Positions 13,263 to 24,655 of a DNA stretch of 64,000 bases are shown here, one piece after another (the first letter of the stretch is position 1; the number at the start of each line of letters is the position of its first letter). Location: contig JAYKKI010000003.1 in assembly GCA_039881145.1 (NCBI GenBank), forward strand, positions 10,502,501 to 10,566,500, written 5' to 3'. Under the pieces are notes generated by a model that was given only the letters and a program-made list of their open reading frames with translations, was not told where the DNA came from and did not search any database. The stretch comes from Druceiella hillmani. Lineage: Eukaryota > Arthropoda > Insecta > Lepidoptera > Hepialidae. A program made the translations under genes and the position numbers.

Positions 13263-14579
13263 TTCTTTTAGATTCAGTAGCATGACCATTAAGCAAAACC
13301 TAGTGGTCCGTCTCCGCAGCAGCTTTGGTAGCCAATTTTACATCTTCCGGCCTGGCAACCAAAAGCTGCCGTTGTTAGACGGATCGTCAAACGAAATTGC
13401 TTTGTATATTGCACTTTCCATACGAGAATACAAACATTGAAGTTATTCCAATAGATGTTAATTAAGGCAGATGTAGAAGTTTGTTAAAATTAATACGAAT
13501 TACTTGGCTTAATTTATATGTTTTTTCGGTAGGAAATTAAACTATTGGTGAAGCACAAAACCATCGCTGCTAGTCGATTCCGCTCGTGACCGTTTTTCTA
13601 TTAAAATATTTCTTATCAAATAAATCATCCTACAGTTTTTTCTTTTTCTGCAGGATATATTCTTGAAATTACACAATTTTTTTTGTATATAATTTTCCTA
13701 TATATTACTTTCTTTTTACTTTAATCCTACATCCTGCGTATTAGCTATATTCAGATATTAAATTTGAAAGATACGCGTTCTTTTCGTCGTTTTAACTGTT
13801 TACCTTGACTGTAAAAACATATATATAATTTTTAAAATGTTTGCGCGAAAAAACCGTGTAACAGAGCTAACGTGCGAGAGGAAAAATATTGCACTCTATG
13901 ACAAGGTTAAGCATTTTTTAAAGTGAGAGGTCTAGAGTCAAATAAGAGTAATCACTAAATAAAAAACCCTTATAATTTTATCAGGTTCTTCCGTTCGTTA
14001 GTCTTAGTAATACAATTTTTTTAGTTTTTGACCAACATATGAAATTTTGCAAGCACCTACTTGCATATAATTATCTCAATCCAAGTGCATCAAAACATTG
14101 GAAATATATTGTTCAAAGCATTTAATCATACGTGTAAAGCGGTCGAAAAATATATGATTCATCTGGTGGGATGCCATTAATTTAATATTTTCAAATATGT
14201 TTGATGTTCAATTTTCCATTTAAAAAATATTAAGTTTAAACTGCCCACTTACTTTTCAACTATGTTTGTAAGAAATTGGAAGATACAAATATTTGATTAG
14301 AACCTTCAAGTTTCAGAACATCAAATAAAATGGAAATCATATGTTCGCCGAAATGTGTGAAAACATGTGTTATCAGGTTGAAACAAATGCATTTCAAATG
14401 CGCCGATTACGCCATCTTTGTCCATAACCATTAAGGAGTGTTAAATTCGTTATCGTTTCCGTATGCTCAATTCACATATTCGTATCCCCCTTCCAACAAA
14501 TATTTCAAAATTTTAGTATTGTTCGCACATTTATCGACTGCACACTACGATGTCGAGTTAAGTAGCAATAAAAAATAGC

Positions 14580-14581
<2 letters not shown>
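13263..14581. other. AT-rich stretch, no gene seen
   Basis: About 13263-13430 is less AT-rich and could be the 5' untranslated part of the LINE. Beyond that I see nothing. Confidence 0.5.

Positions 14582-14653
<72 letters not shown>
14582..14653. repeat. (TA)n microsatellite
   Basis: A TA tract of about 72 bp with two small interruptions (TG, AC). Confidence 0.95.
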
Positions 14654-14656
<3 letters not shown>

Positions 14657-14784
14657 TGTAAATATATTTTTGGCGGTGTCAGAGGATAACAATTAAACTT
14701 TTCGCTCTTTTATTGAGGAAAATATTTGTGCTCTCTATTAATTTTGGACATACCTTTATTTCTATAATGTACAAACAACATCAT

Positions 14785-14803
14785 ATCATCATCATCATCA
14801 TCA
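14785..14803. repeat. (ATC)n microsatellite
   Basis: About six ATC/TCA trinucleotides in tandem. Its edge, TCATATATAT, is also the best-looking candidate for the TC-start of the Helitron whose 3' end lies at 15211. Confidence 0.85.
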
Positions 14804-15211
14804 TATATATTAATACGCTATGGTTAAGATGTTGCACTCCCTTTTTAGAAAAAACCTCGCAACTAATCCACATAAATTATATATCATTTTATAGATAATT
14901 GCTTGCTCTACCGGCATCCACAACTAAACAATTTATTATTGCTATTGTTTTTGCAAATTAATTAATTATTAAAATTATTTACACAAACCAGCAATGCTGC
15001 CATCTAACGGCTCAACGTCAATATGATTGACGGTCGGTAAAATTTTTGTTTAATTTCAAATCCACTCACGTATAAATAAAGTGGCGTTTTAGCTCAATGC
15101 TTGTGATACTTGCGCCTCTATATGTCAATTTTAGTAAAATATTTGTTTGATCTGTCATCTGAGCTTCATAATGGAATAAATAATGCGAAGACTTCGCACG
15201 GGTCACGCTAG
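14804..15211 (+). mobile_element. Probable non-autonomous Helitron (3' end firm, 5' end tentative)
   Basis: The right end has the Helitron 3' signature. A TGCGAAGACTTCGCA hairpin (6-bp stem, 3-nt loop; 15184-15198) is followed by CGGGTCACG and a terminal CTAG at 15208-15211, with T following. This tail resembles that of the autonomous Helitron at 57339 read on its own strand (CGGGTCAGCTAG). The 5' end should be TC after an A. TCATATATAT at the edge of the ATC repeat is a candidate, giving an element of about 400 bp, but other TC dinucleotides are possible. No transposase is encoded between the proposed ends. Confidence 0.6.
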
Positions 15212-15790
15212 TTTAGTTTTCTTAATGTAAATTAAATGATAAAACGCGCAACGGTCCTGATAAATAACGAAGTCTTTCAACTTGGTAAAATAGCAGGGAT
15301 GCATCTGGCATCATCTAATGGCTGAATATAGTGACAAAGATAAAAATATACAAAATAACAGTTTAAAATACAACATAATATAATTGTCAAAAGTCCAGAA
15401 AAAGAGAAATATGATAATTTGATTTCATAATGACTGTCGATGATCTCTAATGAACGGCATTAAGAAAGAAGTTTCATATAAATCTCTTTTTTTTCAAAAT
15501 AATGTACCGTGCATTGAATATTATAATTATTCCTGAATATATCCTTAAATTATATTTAATGATAAACATAGAATTTTACATTTTTTTAAACCTTGCGTAT
15601 TCGAGATAGATGTCAAAGTCAAATATTAATTTATTTTTTAAATAACTAAAGGCTTTATTTGTACATTGAATAATCTTCTATTTTGTTCAGTTCATCATAC
15701 TGCAGAAAGGAAATTTAAAAAAACTACATTTTACGATTCGGTGCCGTGTAAATAATAAGAAAAAAAATTATATTTTGTCAATACTTTTAT
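15212..15790. other. AT-rich stretch, no gene seen
   Basis: A short block near 15300-15345 (GCATCTGGCATCATCTAATGG) resembles the CCATCTAACGGCTCAAC block inside the preceding Helitron candidate. It may be a fragment of a second copy. Otherwise I see nothing. Confidence 0.45.
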
Positions 15791-16018
15791 GCAATAAATA
15801 AGTTACTTATTTTTGAAGTCGGTGTCAGTAGTGGTTCAATTTAAACAAATTTGTAATTTAATTAAATATATAATGTAAATTTACAATCTTAACCTCTAAC
15901 GTACTTACAATACGAAATAGTTTCATAAAAGGTGTCTTTATAATATGCAATTTTACATTTCTTTAAGTTGATCGGCTTTGCTGGTACAGACTTCAAAAAT
16001 AAGTAACTTATTTATTGC
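15791..16018. mobile_element. Foldback element with perfect 30-bp inverted arms
   Basis: The 30 bases at 15791-15820 are the exact reverse complement of 15989-16018. Beyond the perfect part the arms continue imperfectly inward for roughly 50 more bases (for example TTCAATTTAAACAAAT against ATCAACTTAAAGAAAT). This gives a foldback of about 228 bp with a short unpaired centre. The arms contain TTTTGAAGTC, a motif found in abundant insect repeats. No target-site duplication is evident and nothing is encoded. It could be a foldback MITE, an inverted pair of repeat ends or a hairpin RNA source. Confidence 0.75.
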
Positions 16019-17530
16019 GAAATCAGGCATAATTTAAGGTACCTCCTTTTAGATAAAAAAAGAATTATCGAAATCGGTCTACTTGGTAGAGAATCGCTGT
16101 ACATATATCGCCGAACACATGAGAAAAGATTCCGACAAATTTAGAACCTCCTCCTTTTTTTTTGGCCCTTTAAAAATAGGTAGACCCATTCATACATATT
16201 TTTTTTATATATAATATAAGACAAAATAGGTTTTATAAATTAAGCTATAATATTATAAGAATTAGGAATATTTATCAATGTACTTTAATTAATAAAGATT
16301 AAAGGAAAATAGGCATATCAAATATATTATTAATATTATTAACTGAATCTGTTATTTTTTTCGCGCGTTGATTTACAGAGAACAATATTAAGTTACCTCC
16401 AAAATGATTACATTTAACGCCATATATTATAATAAACGTGAAAGTAACTGTTTTTAACACACTTTACGTTTAAACTTTACCTTACTATTCCTTTTTTTTA
16501 AATAGTTAATCGCAATGAAAAATTTTCTATATATTATCCCAGACCCAACAGAATCCGAAAGCAAAAACTTTATCGTTTTACCTGGTCTTCTGTAATGCAT
16601 GCACCCATATATATGATGAATAGTAGGCGGATGAACATTAAAAAATTATTTTTGTGTTTTATTGTTTTTGTTATATTCTAAATATTTATTTTAAATAAAC
16701 CTTCTTTCGGCGCGATGATAGTCAAATGGGAAGGTCCTAACATACTTCGTGCAACGTTTGTGACGTCAGAATATCACGAATCTATCGTAAGAAGGACGGA
16801 AATAGATGCTTAGCTAACAACAGTTAGAGATAAATAAACACGACCCAATAAGAAAAGAAGTGCACTACAGGTTAAGAGACCGTTGTACCAAAATTGAACA
16901 TTCTGACATTTTCGATTTGAATTTTTACATACTATTTATGGATTTTTTTAAGGTATAAGAAGTAGACTATAGGCCAAATAGGATGCGTTAATCATAAAGC
17001 TGATAGTTACCTATATATAATAACCTTTCCTCGATAGAGTTTATAGTTAAAATAACCTCTGTTTTAAAAAATATTTTGTCGTTTTGACGCTATTTTTGTA
17101 CCTATATCATTGGAATCTACACTAAAAAAAGCTTTTGATAATATACAGCGGTTAGATTAAAAGTTTTTCGAAATATGAATTAGTTATCCATATAATAAGA
17201 AAAATGTATTTGCCATATTTTTGTGTCTAAATATTACCGCCACATCCGGTTCTTTATTGGGCGAGACGCTCACCGTCATTTCGCTGCGGTCTTTTGAAGT
17301 GGATGGTTATCTCGCAGCGCGCATCATAAAAACATTGTAAAAACTCGCAACATTTCTTTATCAGCGGGATATTAACCCAATAAACTGTATAGGTACAGGT
17401 AACTTCAAAATAATATATTGTATTTCTGATCCATTCGCATTTAGGTATATTCTTTGAAATTTGTCCTTTTGCTTTATTCTATTATTGTTTCAACATGCAC
17501 ATAAGTGCGTGTGTGTGTGATTTTTTTGCT
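16019..17530. other. AT-rich stretch, no gene seen
   Basis: The block about 16060-16170 (ATCGAAATCGGTC ... AGAACCTCCTCC) has the feel of a common insect repeat end adjoining the foldback element. About 17230-17330 is less AT-rich. No gene is supported. Confidence 0.45.
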
Positions 17531-17905
17531 GGCAGTTAGCAAATCATAAACTTAAGGGTTTAATGATGACTAGGATAATGACACCTGGATATAAGCCAAT
17601 ATTACAGCTAGAACTTTTGACGTTAAGCTCCAATAATCAGTTTTATAAGGCAGTTCTCACACGTGCAAATTTGAGTGTCTGATTATGACCATGGTAATCA
17701 TACTTGAATCTTAATCAATATTACGGCTAGAGACATCGAGTTTTAGCCCAAATTTTTTATTTTAACGGTGACTTCTCATACCATAAATTTCGATGGCCTG
17801 ATGATGAGCAGGATGACAGCACCTTGATATAAGCCATTATGACAGTGAGAAACTTTGAGTTTAAGCTGAAATATTCAATTTCGCTGTACCATTCTCACAT
17901 CCTGA
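17531..17905. repeat. Three-copy tandem repeat, period about 119 bp
   Basis: Three diverged head-to-tail units start at about 17531, 17649 and 17767. A partial fourth start (ATTCTCACAT...TGAAA) lies at about 17888. Each unit carries the same succession: GCAGTTCTCAC-like start, TGATKATGA-C-GG, ATAAGCCA(A)TATTACAG, then GAGTTTAAGC. Units differ by many substitutions, so this is an old array and not a fresh microsatellite expansion. No coding frame runs through all units. Confidence 0.75.
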
Positions 17906-17939
17906 AATGAAGGTTTCATAAAATGTATGAATTCATTTA

Positions 17940-18125
17940 TTTTTAAACTTTAATGTACATATTTGATACACGTAGCCAACTTATTGCTACGAGAGCAGCC
18001 TCTTACAGCCAATCAGAATATCTATCCAGTCCTACTCGACGAACGACCGGGAACCAAACTCGGGACCACACGTTCCACCGTACCATAAAAACCGTAAGCC
18101 TGTGATCAATTCAATATACGAACGC
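17940..18125 (-). mobile_element. tRNA-derived SINE-like element
   Basis: On the minus strand an A-box-like AGGCTTACGGT (18101-18091) is followed about 42 bases later by a B-box-like GTTTGGTTC inside CCGAGTTTGGTTCCCGG (18063-18047), the spacing of a tRNA-type RNA polymerase III promoter. A non-tRNA body follows, containing GATTGGCTGTAAGAGG and a GTAGC...GCTAC stem, ending in an A/T-rich tail. Two B-box positions deviate from consensus. The local rise in GC supports an inserted element. It could instead be a degraded tRNA pseudogene with flanking DNA. Confidence 0.5.
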
Positions 18126-19714
18126 AATATCGACAGTGTAATGTTACTAGATTATAGCCTTATTTAAACTAGAAATTTTAAATTCAAAGTCAAATGTAAG
18201 TTCTATAAAATTACAAAAATACTTATAGATGCTCATAAATATTTATAATATTTTAACACTATTATATGTTGTGGGGTAGTACTTGTTCTGTTTCGTATTA
18301 TCGCTCTCATCCGAATCTTCTGAGCTTCCTAGTTTTCTACAATTTAGTTGTGGTTTACACACATGACTAGAGTATGAATATAGACGAAAAGTTGAAATAA
18401 AAGTAATTTAAATACAATCTCGTCCATTGAGAGGAAGATAGCGAATGACGCCATCCGAGTGGAGCTCATTGCTCTTGCGGTGCAAATATATTGACAAGAC
18501 ATTCATTGAGCGATATTGATGGGGTGTACTACAAGTACTATAAGAAGTAACTAAGGTGCTGTCACCCAACAAGGCATGGCTCTTAAGAAGGTTCATACTT
18601 AAAAACTGTTACTTGTCATTTGTTAAATAAGTTTAAATTTCGCGCGCATATGTGAAAACATTAATAAAAACAAGTCCTAAACAATCCAAGTCCTAAATAA
18701 AAACAAGTCCTAAAAAACTAAAACAATCGTCAATTTGTCAATATCCAAGTAATGCGATATTTCTGTAAAAACTTCGACGATAAGCTTTTTTAAAAATTTT
18801 AGTGTTTTCACTGACATTTTTTGTTAAATTTCAAGATTTTTTGTTTCTTTTATTAGACGTTTTTTATTTAAATTTCAAAACATTGAATGCCAAGAAAATT
18901 CTACTATTATATCATCTTTTGGTTTCTAAATAATAACTTCCACACTGATGGTAGTTTTTTTTATCATTTACGCAATTTCCAGATATTACAAATATTTTGT
19001 AAAAAGCGGGTCTTGGCAGCGACAAGCGACAAGCGACTGCACCTTTCTCAAAAAATATGCGATATGCAAACATGACTTCGTTACAGTTTCCTTATACCTA
19101 TAAATAGGCATACAGGTTTTTAATAATAATATAAAGCAATGCTGTTTTGTTTCAAACATAATTGTAAATAAATAATTCAGATATGTAAAGAAATAACTTA
19201 TTAAATATGCACATACACCTTCGTGAACAGTTTTAAAATTTGTTTATACAGTGATAATTTGGTTTGAAAAATCCTTTTCGAAACATACATAAACTTCATA
19301 TAATACGCCGAGTATGTATATGTAAATTACCGCAGTTGCAAAATTATGATCGTTACCATAATTATTATACCTTTTTGAAACCGACTGTATTCTACACGGT
19401 CGACAATCTATGACAATAGCGGTCGTTCGACTCGCCTCGCTCAGAGCGGATCGAGGCCCGCTGCGTCCCAACTGCTGTAGCCACATCTACTTTCATATTT
19501 ATTCTACGTCTATCTGCGTCTGAACAACTATTTGTACGCTAAATACGTAAGAAGTAAACTATCAACATTTTGCCCGAAACAAAACAAAAATTATAAATTG
19601 TCTAATTTTTCTTTATGTATTTATGTTTGCTCTATTCTTTTTGGCTTAATTAACGCAATTAATAAGGGGTCTTCATTTATGTCATAGGCTAAATTAAATT
19701 ACAATTGCCTATTT
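18126..19714. other. AT-rich stretch with small repeats, no gene seen
   Basis: Three CAAGTCCTAAA copies lie within 18671-18714. About 19380-19490 is unusually rich in GC and CpG for this window and has an open minus-strand frame, but nothing in it is recognisable. Confidence 0.5.
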
Positions 19715-19785
<71 letters not shown>

Positions 19786-19826
19786 TCATTAATATTTTTA
19801 CTTTCCTCTCTCTCTCTCTCTCTCTG
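19715..19826. repeat. (TA)n and (CT)n compound microsatellite
   Basis: A TA tract (19715-19782), a 20-bp spacer, then a CT tract (about 19803-19826). Confidence 0.95.
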
Positions 19827-20084
19827 GCCCTTTACTCCTTACTATATACTTTCAAATCGATGATTAGATCGCATCAGAAATTTTACTTCGGTCACGTGTA
19901 TTAAAATCCCGCGATTAATTTTTTTTTTAATCCTCTTAAATGTCCAGAAACTTCAACCCTATAATTTTATTATATATGCAGACACTTAAATAAATGCACA
20001 GATGTAATTAAGTTATTTATCAAATAAATAAAATGTCAAAAAAATTATGTGCAGAAGACAACCGCCAATTATGTCTACCCTTGT

Positions 20085-20255
20085 GCATTTGCCCGAATTT
20101 GGTTTGCTTACTCTAGTTCCAACCCTTCCCGCATCACACTTCAGCTCTTCCACACTCATTTCACCAATGAATATCAGAGTGAAAAACTTCATTGCGCGAT
20201 TTAAAATATACGTAGCGCTGTTCATTGGTGTACAAATATACACTTTACGTTTCTG
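20085..20255. repeat. Duplicated segment, copy 1
   Basis: This aligns by eye with 20657-20830 in the same orientation: TTTGCCCG start, CCTTCCCGCA/CCTCCCGCA, CACTTCA, TTTCACCRATG, TTCATTGCRCGAT. On the minus strand this copy keeps an open frame of 76 codons (20243-20013) beginning near MKFFTLIFIGE. Both copies share the spaced residues RAMK...IGE.SV and VG..V....GK.TR, so the duplicated unit may once have been coding. I do not recognise a family. Confidence 0.55.
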
Positions 20256-20656
20256 TAACTACTATGCGTCGGTTAACAAGGCACTTCTTTGATGTTTTTG
20301 TACTAATACAACGTAAATCGTTTATTGCCAATATTAAATTGGCGTATATTTTTATGGAGTGGACCAATGAAATTAGAACTAGCTGTTCTATCGAAATAAC
20401 ATTCATCTACTCATACGTTCTTCCTAGTTACTCGTTATTGTTTTAGTCTAAACTCCTTTAATATATAGACTCAAGAATATTGCGACTTAGTTATATGTAT
20501 AGACAATAAAGTACGTAAAAATCAAACCGTCTAGTATTAACTTATCAAAGTAATTAAATTACAAATATTGCCATCCCATCCACATTTTAAACAAATTGAG
20601 GTTAAAACCTCACCATCCAAAAAATTCCCCCCCACCCACTACAACTCTTCCCTCGT

Positions 20657-20830
20657 GGGTTTGCCCGCTTTCAGAAAAGTTACTTGAACCCCTACTCCTC
20701 CCGCACCACTTCACAGATCACGTCTGGCCACGCTTGTTTCACCGATGTATGTCTTGTTGGAAACTTTCATTGCACGATGTAAATTATATTTAACTTTATT
20801 TATTGAAGTACATATATATGCTATACATGT
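20657..20830. repeat. Duplicated segment, copy 2
   Basis: The partner of 20085-20255, about 570 bp away and in the same orientation. On the minus strand the shared residues RAMK, IGE.SV and GK.TR are still readable, but stops (for example after ARRDL) break the frame. The copy is diverged and less GC-poor than its surroundings, with a C-rich run near 20628. Confidence 0.5.
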
Positions 20831-22545
20831 GCTTAATTATTAGGCATCTAGAGACTTCATTGTCTGAGTGCGCCGATTATGATGAAATAAAACTAGGTAT
20901 TACCTCAAGTTATCTTTATTCTTTAATATTCTTTAAAGTCAATTTTCACTTAGAAGTTTTTACCTAGTGCGTGTTAGATAAATACAAAAATAGACAAAAA
21001 TTCTAAAAACTTTGTTTTTATGTCTCATTACTTTTATTATGTAACCTTAAATTCTAAATAAAAATATTCGATACACAGATAAGCAAATTCAGCAGTTTAA
21101 TTATATATATAAATAGATTTTATTAATGTATTTTTATTTATTACATTTTATCAATAAAGTTTCAATAACATATTTCATAAAATATCTCGATATAATCGCC
21201 ACACTATGTAAACAAAATAACTCGCAATTATATGAAAGGAAGGTATAACCAACGTATGGGATAATTAAAACCACTTTGACGTACTTAACATATCTTATAT
21301 TAATTTTAAATGGTGCTCTTTAGTTAATTAATATCTAGTATACTAACGTATTATTATTCCTTCACCAAAATAACTAATAATAATATAAATTCAAATGTCT
21401 TAAGAGATTCGTATCAATACAATTGAATAAAATGTATCTCTTCATTTTACACTTCATTATTATTTTTAAACAGCTTTTAAAGCTGTTGTTAAAAATTATC
21501 CTAATATTTCTCCAGCAAAAATACCCTTTTCACAAATTCTTACGTGGCTCTGTAAATGTGTATTCGCATAACATCCTAAAAAATATATTCGAAAGAAAAA
21601 TAAGCCGTCCAGCGAGATGGCAGATCTTATACACTGCTTGACAAGTGGTGTAGAATTTAGTGGAAATCATGGTCGCGTTTCGACCGGTGAAAGGCTTCAA
21701 CGTACATCATGATGAATAAAGATCCACAGAATATTTAATAAAAGCGGCCGGTAAACCTTTTGTGTTACCTGAAACTTTCAAAGGAAGTGTTTAATTACCG
21801 AAGGTATGAAAACGTTCTTATTTGTTATATACAAAATATAAACTTTGCTTCAAAATAAAAGCCATCTCAGTCATATTTTAAAGCAATAGAACTATATAGT
21901 TGGAGGGGGGATAGTAGTATAAGCATAGCAAAAGTGTTCCAGGAGACATTTGTCATTATTGTTACTTTGTGAAATAGGTTACTCAGTCACATCACAACAT
22001 TTTATATATATTTAACAATTTTTCTACTTCATTTAAAGTGGGTACTTCATTTAAAATTTTGGAAAATTTACCAAAGTGAAAATAGTATAAGTCTCATTAA
22101 AATCAGATTGCTGCAACATAATGAAACAATTAATTAGTACCTAAAGTAAACAATATTAGGTTTAATCGATTCCTACTAAATAAATTATATCATCAATTTT
22201 TAACAAATGTAAAAATAATTTTAATTTATGTTGAATCTAATTACAGAATAAATGAAATGATTTAGCAAAATGCTTTCTGTGGTTTCTTAAGTACAAAGTA
22301 AGTTAATAGATTGAAAAAGTAAAAAAACACGCCTAATAAATATTATACTAAAGGGCAAAAAATAATTATCGAATAATTTTCTCTCTCTGCTCTAAGGAAT
22401 TTAGTAAAAGCCATGTTTATTATTCAGTATAATATTCTAGCGTAAAAGCGTGGGGCGCTTTATCATAGAAACTAATTGAAATATTAAGCATTTTTATTCA
22501 CTTAATATTCATTTGAGAAGCAATTCTTTTTTAAAATGTCTAGAC
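20831..22545. other. AT-rich stretch, no gene seen
   Basis: A GC-richer patch at about 21600-21720 (CCAGCGAGATGGCAG ... TCGACCGGTGAAAGG) may be a fragment of an unrecognised element. No gene is supported. Confidence 0.45.
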
Positions 22546-22571
22546 TTCAGATCGATATTTTTCGATCTGAA
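22546..22571. repeat. Short perfect hairpin
   Basis: Ten-base arms (TTCAGATCGA / TCGATCTGAA) around a 6-nt loop. A second small inverted repeat (AAGCATA / TATGCTT) follows within 20 bases. Confidence 0.5.
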
Positions 22572-22631
22572 TGATATCAAGCATAATATATGCTTGCTTG
22601 CGTTTATACAATAATCAGAAGCCCAAAAACG

Positions 22632-22975
22632 GTTAGGATATGTTGTTCCCTAATCGAGTTCAGTATCTAACTTCCGTTTTATTTTAATGATTCAGCCCGA
22701 TATTACCTTTTTATTGTGTTGTCATCAGAACTGCACACAATTGCCAAATTTAATGATGATACAACAATTAGAAATAATGATGATATGATTAGAAGTCATG
22801 ATGATGATACAACAATGGATAGTCATCAACATGGTTAGAATACTTTATTCCATTATCAAACTCCGTGCCTAACTTTCCATTCTATTCCCCTGAATCAGTC
22901 CGATGGTATCATTTTTTTGTATTGCCATTAGAACTACATACAACTGTCAAATTTCATTATGGTACAACAATTAGT
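22632..22975. repeat. Two-copy direct repeat, spacing about 200 bp
   Basis: The units at about 22632-22775 and 22833-22975 share the order GGTTAG, TTATTCC/TTGTTCCC, TCTAACTT/CCTAACTT, GATTCAGCCCGAT/GAATCAGTCCGAT, TTGYCATYAGAACT, ACAAYTGYCAAATTT and GGTACAACAATTAG. Divergence is considerable. No coding frame is shared. Confidence 0.65.
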
Positions 22976-23541
22976 AGTACCTGAAATTTAGATTCGTTGA
23001 TTCCACGACATAGTAGTTTACTTAATTAAAGCGTGTTAAGAAGACAATCATGACCATTAATTGTTTATTTCTCATTCTTTTCCTTAATACAATATTTCAA
23101 TGTTACTATTTCTGACGTTTAGATATAAATACGATTATAAAAATGAAATAAAATAAATATTTCGTTATTTTAAAATAAATTATTTCACCATAAATGAAAT
23201 CAAAATATTATGAATTATTTCCTTATTATATTTTTTAGAGATGTCCAAAAACATTCCAGTGTACCTTCGGTCATTTGTAAATTACTTTAATGCGCTGGTA
23301 CTGTCATTTTATAGGTGCATTTTGGTATGCTTTGATGAAAGGATAAGGTACATACTGCACGGTATTCATTACTACATTACATTTATTAGTACGTTCACCT
23401 ATTTTTAGTCTTGCCACTGACACGTTACAATCTTCTTGTTTTGGTAGAAGAGGAATACAATTGCGTATAATAATGTTTTAGAGGGATAAATTGTATTTAC
23501 TGAATGTGTTCACTTAATTATGTATAAAGCTATACAAAATG

Positions 23542-23679
23542 AATATTTGAATGATGTTAACATTTTTAGCTTAATTTTAATACATGAAATACTATTTGCT
23601 TTAGACGTTAAATATTTTAATGATGTTAACATTTTTAGCTTAATTTTAAAACATGAAATGTTAATTGTTTTATACATTA
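23542..23679 (+). repeat. Two-copy tandem duplication, 69-bp unit
   Basis: The units at 23542-23610 and 23611-23679 share a near-identical core (ATGATGTTAACATTTTTAGC...). Because 69 is a multiple of three, a 62-codon plus-strand frame (23520-23708) repeats the residues NDVNIFSLIL twice. It starts and ends in low-complexity AT DNA, so I treat it as a chance frame through a tandem repeat. Confidence 0.75.
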
Positions 23680-24127
23680 TTAAAAAAAAATATTTTTTTT
23701 TTATTTAATAATAAACGCGTTAAATATATCTACAATTCGAAGGTCAACTCAATAATAATATTTCGCATGTAGTGATCTGCAAGTTAAAAATATTTAAGAT
23801 AATTCTAAATTCTATTTTATTATACTGAAAAAACGGAAAGAATAACCTGCAAAATAGTTTATTCACACTCAACTTCAGAACAAAAGCGATTTAAATAATC
23901 ATACCTTTCCGGATACTTGAATTTTAAAATTTAGCACTTTTAGCCAATAATTAGCATGAAAAACAGTTATCGTAAGAGACCAAGATATGCACTTATATAT
24001 TTATACTATTTTTAATCTACAGGTTACGTAGAATGCTTTTTTGATCCTTTTAATATCTGACCGATTTCGATGAAAGAGGATATTCTTAATTGGATAGTAT
24101 TTTTTATGTATTTTACCTCATGTTACC

Positions 24128-24440
24128 ATCACGTATTAACTAATTTGGATAGTCTTTTTTGTATTTAGAATGGTATACTTCAATGAAGGTCCGTGAAAAT
24201 TTTCTCAGAATTTTGTTATTCAAATTGAAGGTGCACAATATAATTTTACAACACTGAACAGCACAGATGCTGTGATTGAGTTTTTTTCATTTATAATAGT
24301 AATAATCTGATAACGTACCACTAAGACTATACCAATTTGCTCTTTTGGAAATTTCTGTGCCAATAAAAACTCCAAACTTTTTTTAGACGTAAGCAAGAAA
24401 ATAATAAATCAAATTGGTCATTAATTATTTGCAGGTCCAT
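24128..24440. repeat. Dispersed repeat R2, copy B
   Basis: Matches copy A near 3.7 kb in block order: TTTGGATAGTC...TATTTAGAATGG, AGATGCTGTGATTGAG, TAATCTGATAA, CACTAAGAC, TTTGCTCTTT and GACGTAAGCAAGAAA. Divergence is high but order and spacing are kept. Confidence 0.6.
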
Positions 24441-24484
24441 ATAAAATTGTTAAGTGATTGCTTTGTGTATAATCACTCATATCC

Positions 24485-24655
24485 GACATTAATTTTATAA
24501 TTTGGATGACTCTTTTTATTTAAACTGGTAAACTTTTTACTTAACCAAGTTTAATGTTATGAAAATTTCGTTAGTAAATTTATGAAATTAGGACTCGTTT
24601 CAGTTCTCTTGACGTAAGCAAGAAAGTAACAAATTAAATATGTAGACAAGTATAT
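24485..24655. repeat. Dispersed repeat R2, copy C (internally shortened)
   Basis: This has the head (ATTTGGATGACTC...TTTAAACTGG) and the tail (TTGACGTAAGCAAGAAAGTAAC) of R2 but lacks the central ATGCTGTGAT block. It lies just after copy B in the same orientation. Confidence 0.6.

Noticed and set aside
23520..23708. 62-codon frame with an internal peptide repeat
   Set aside because: Explained by a 69-bp tandem duplication of AT-rich DNA. No start context or homology is seen.
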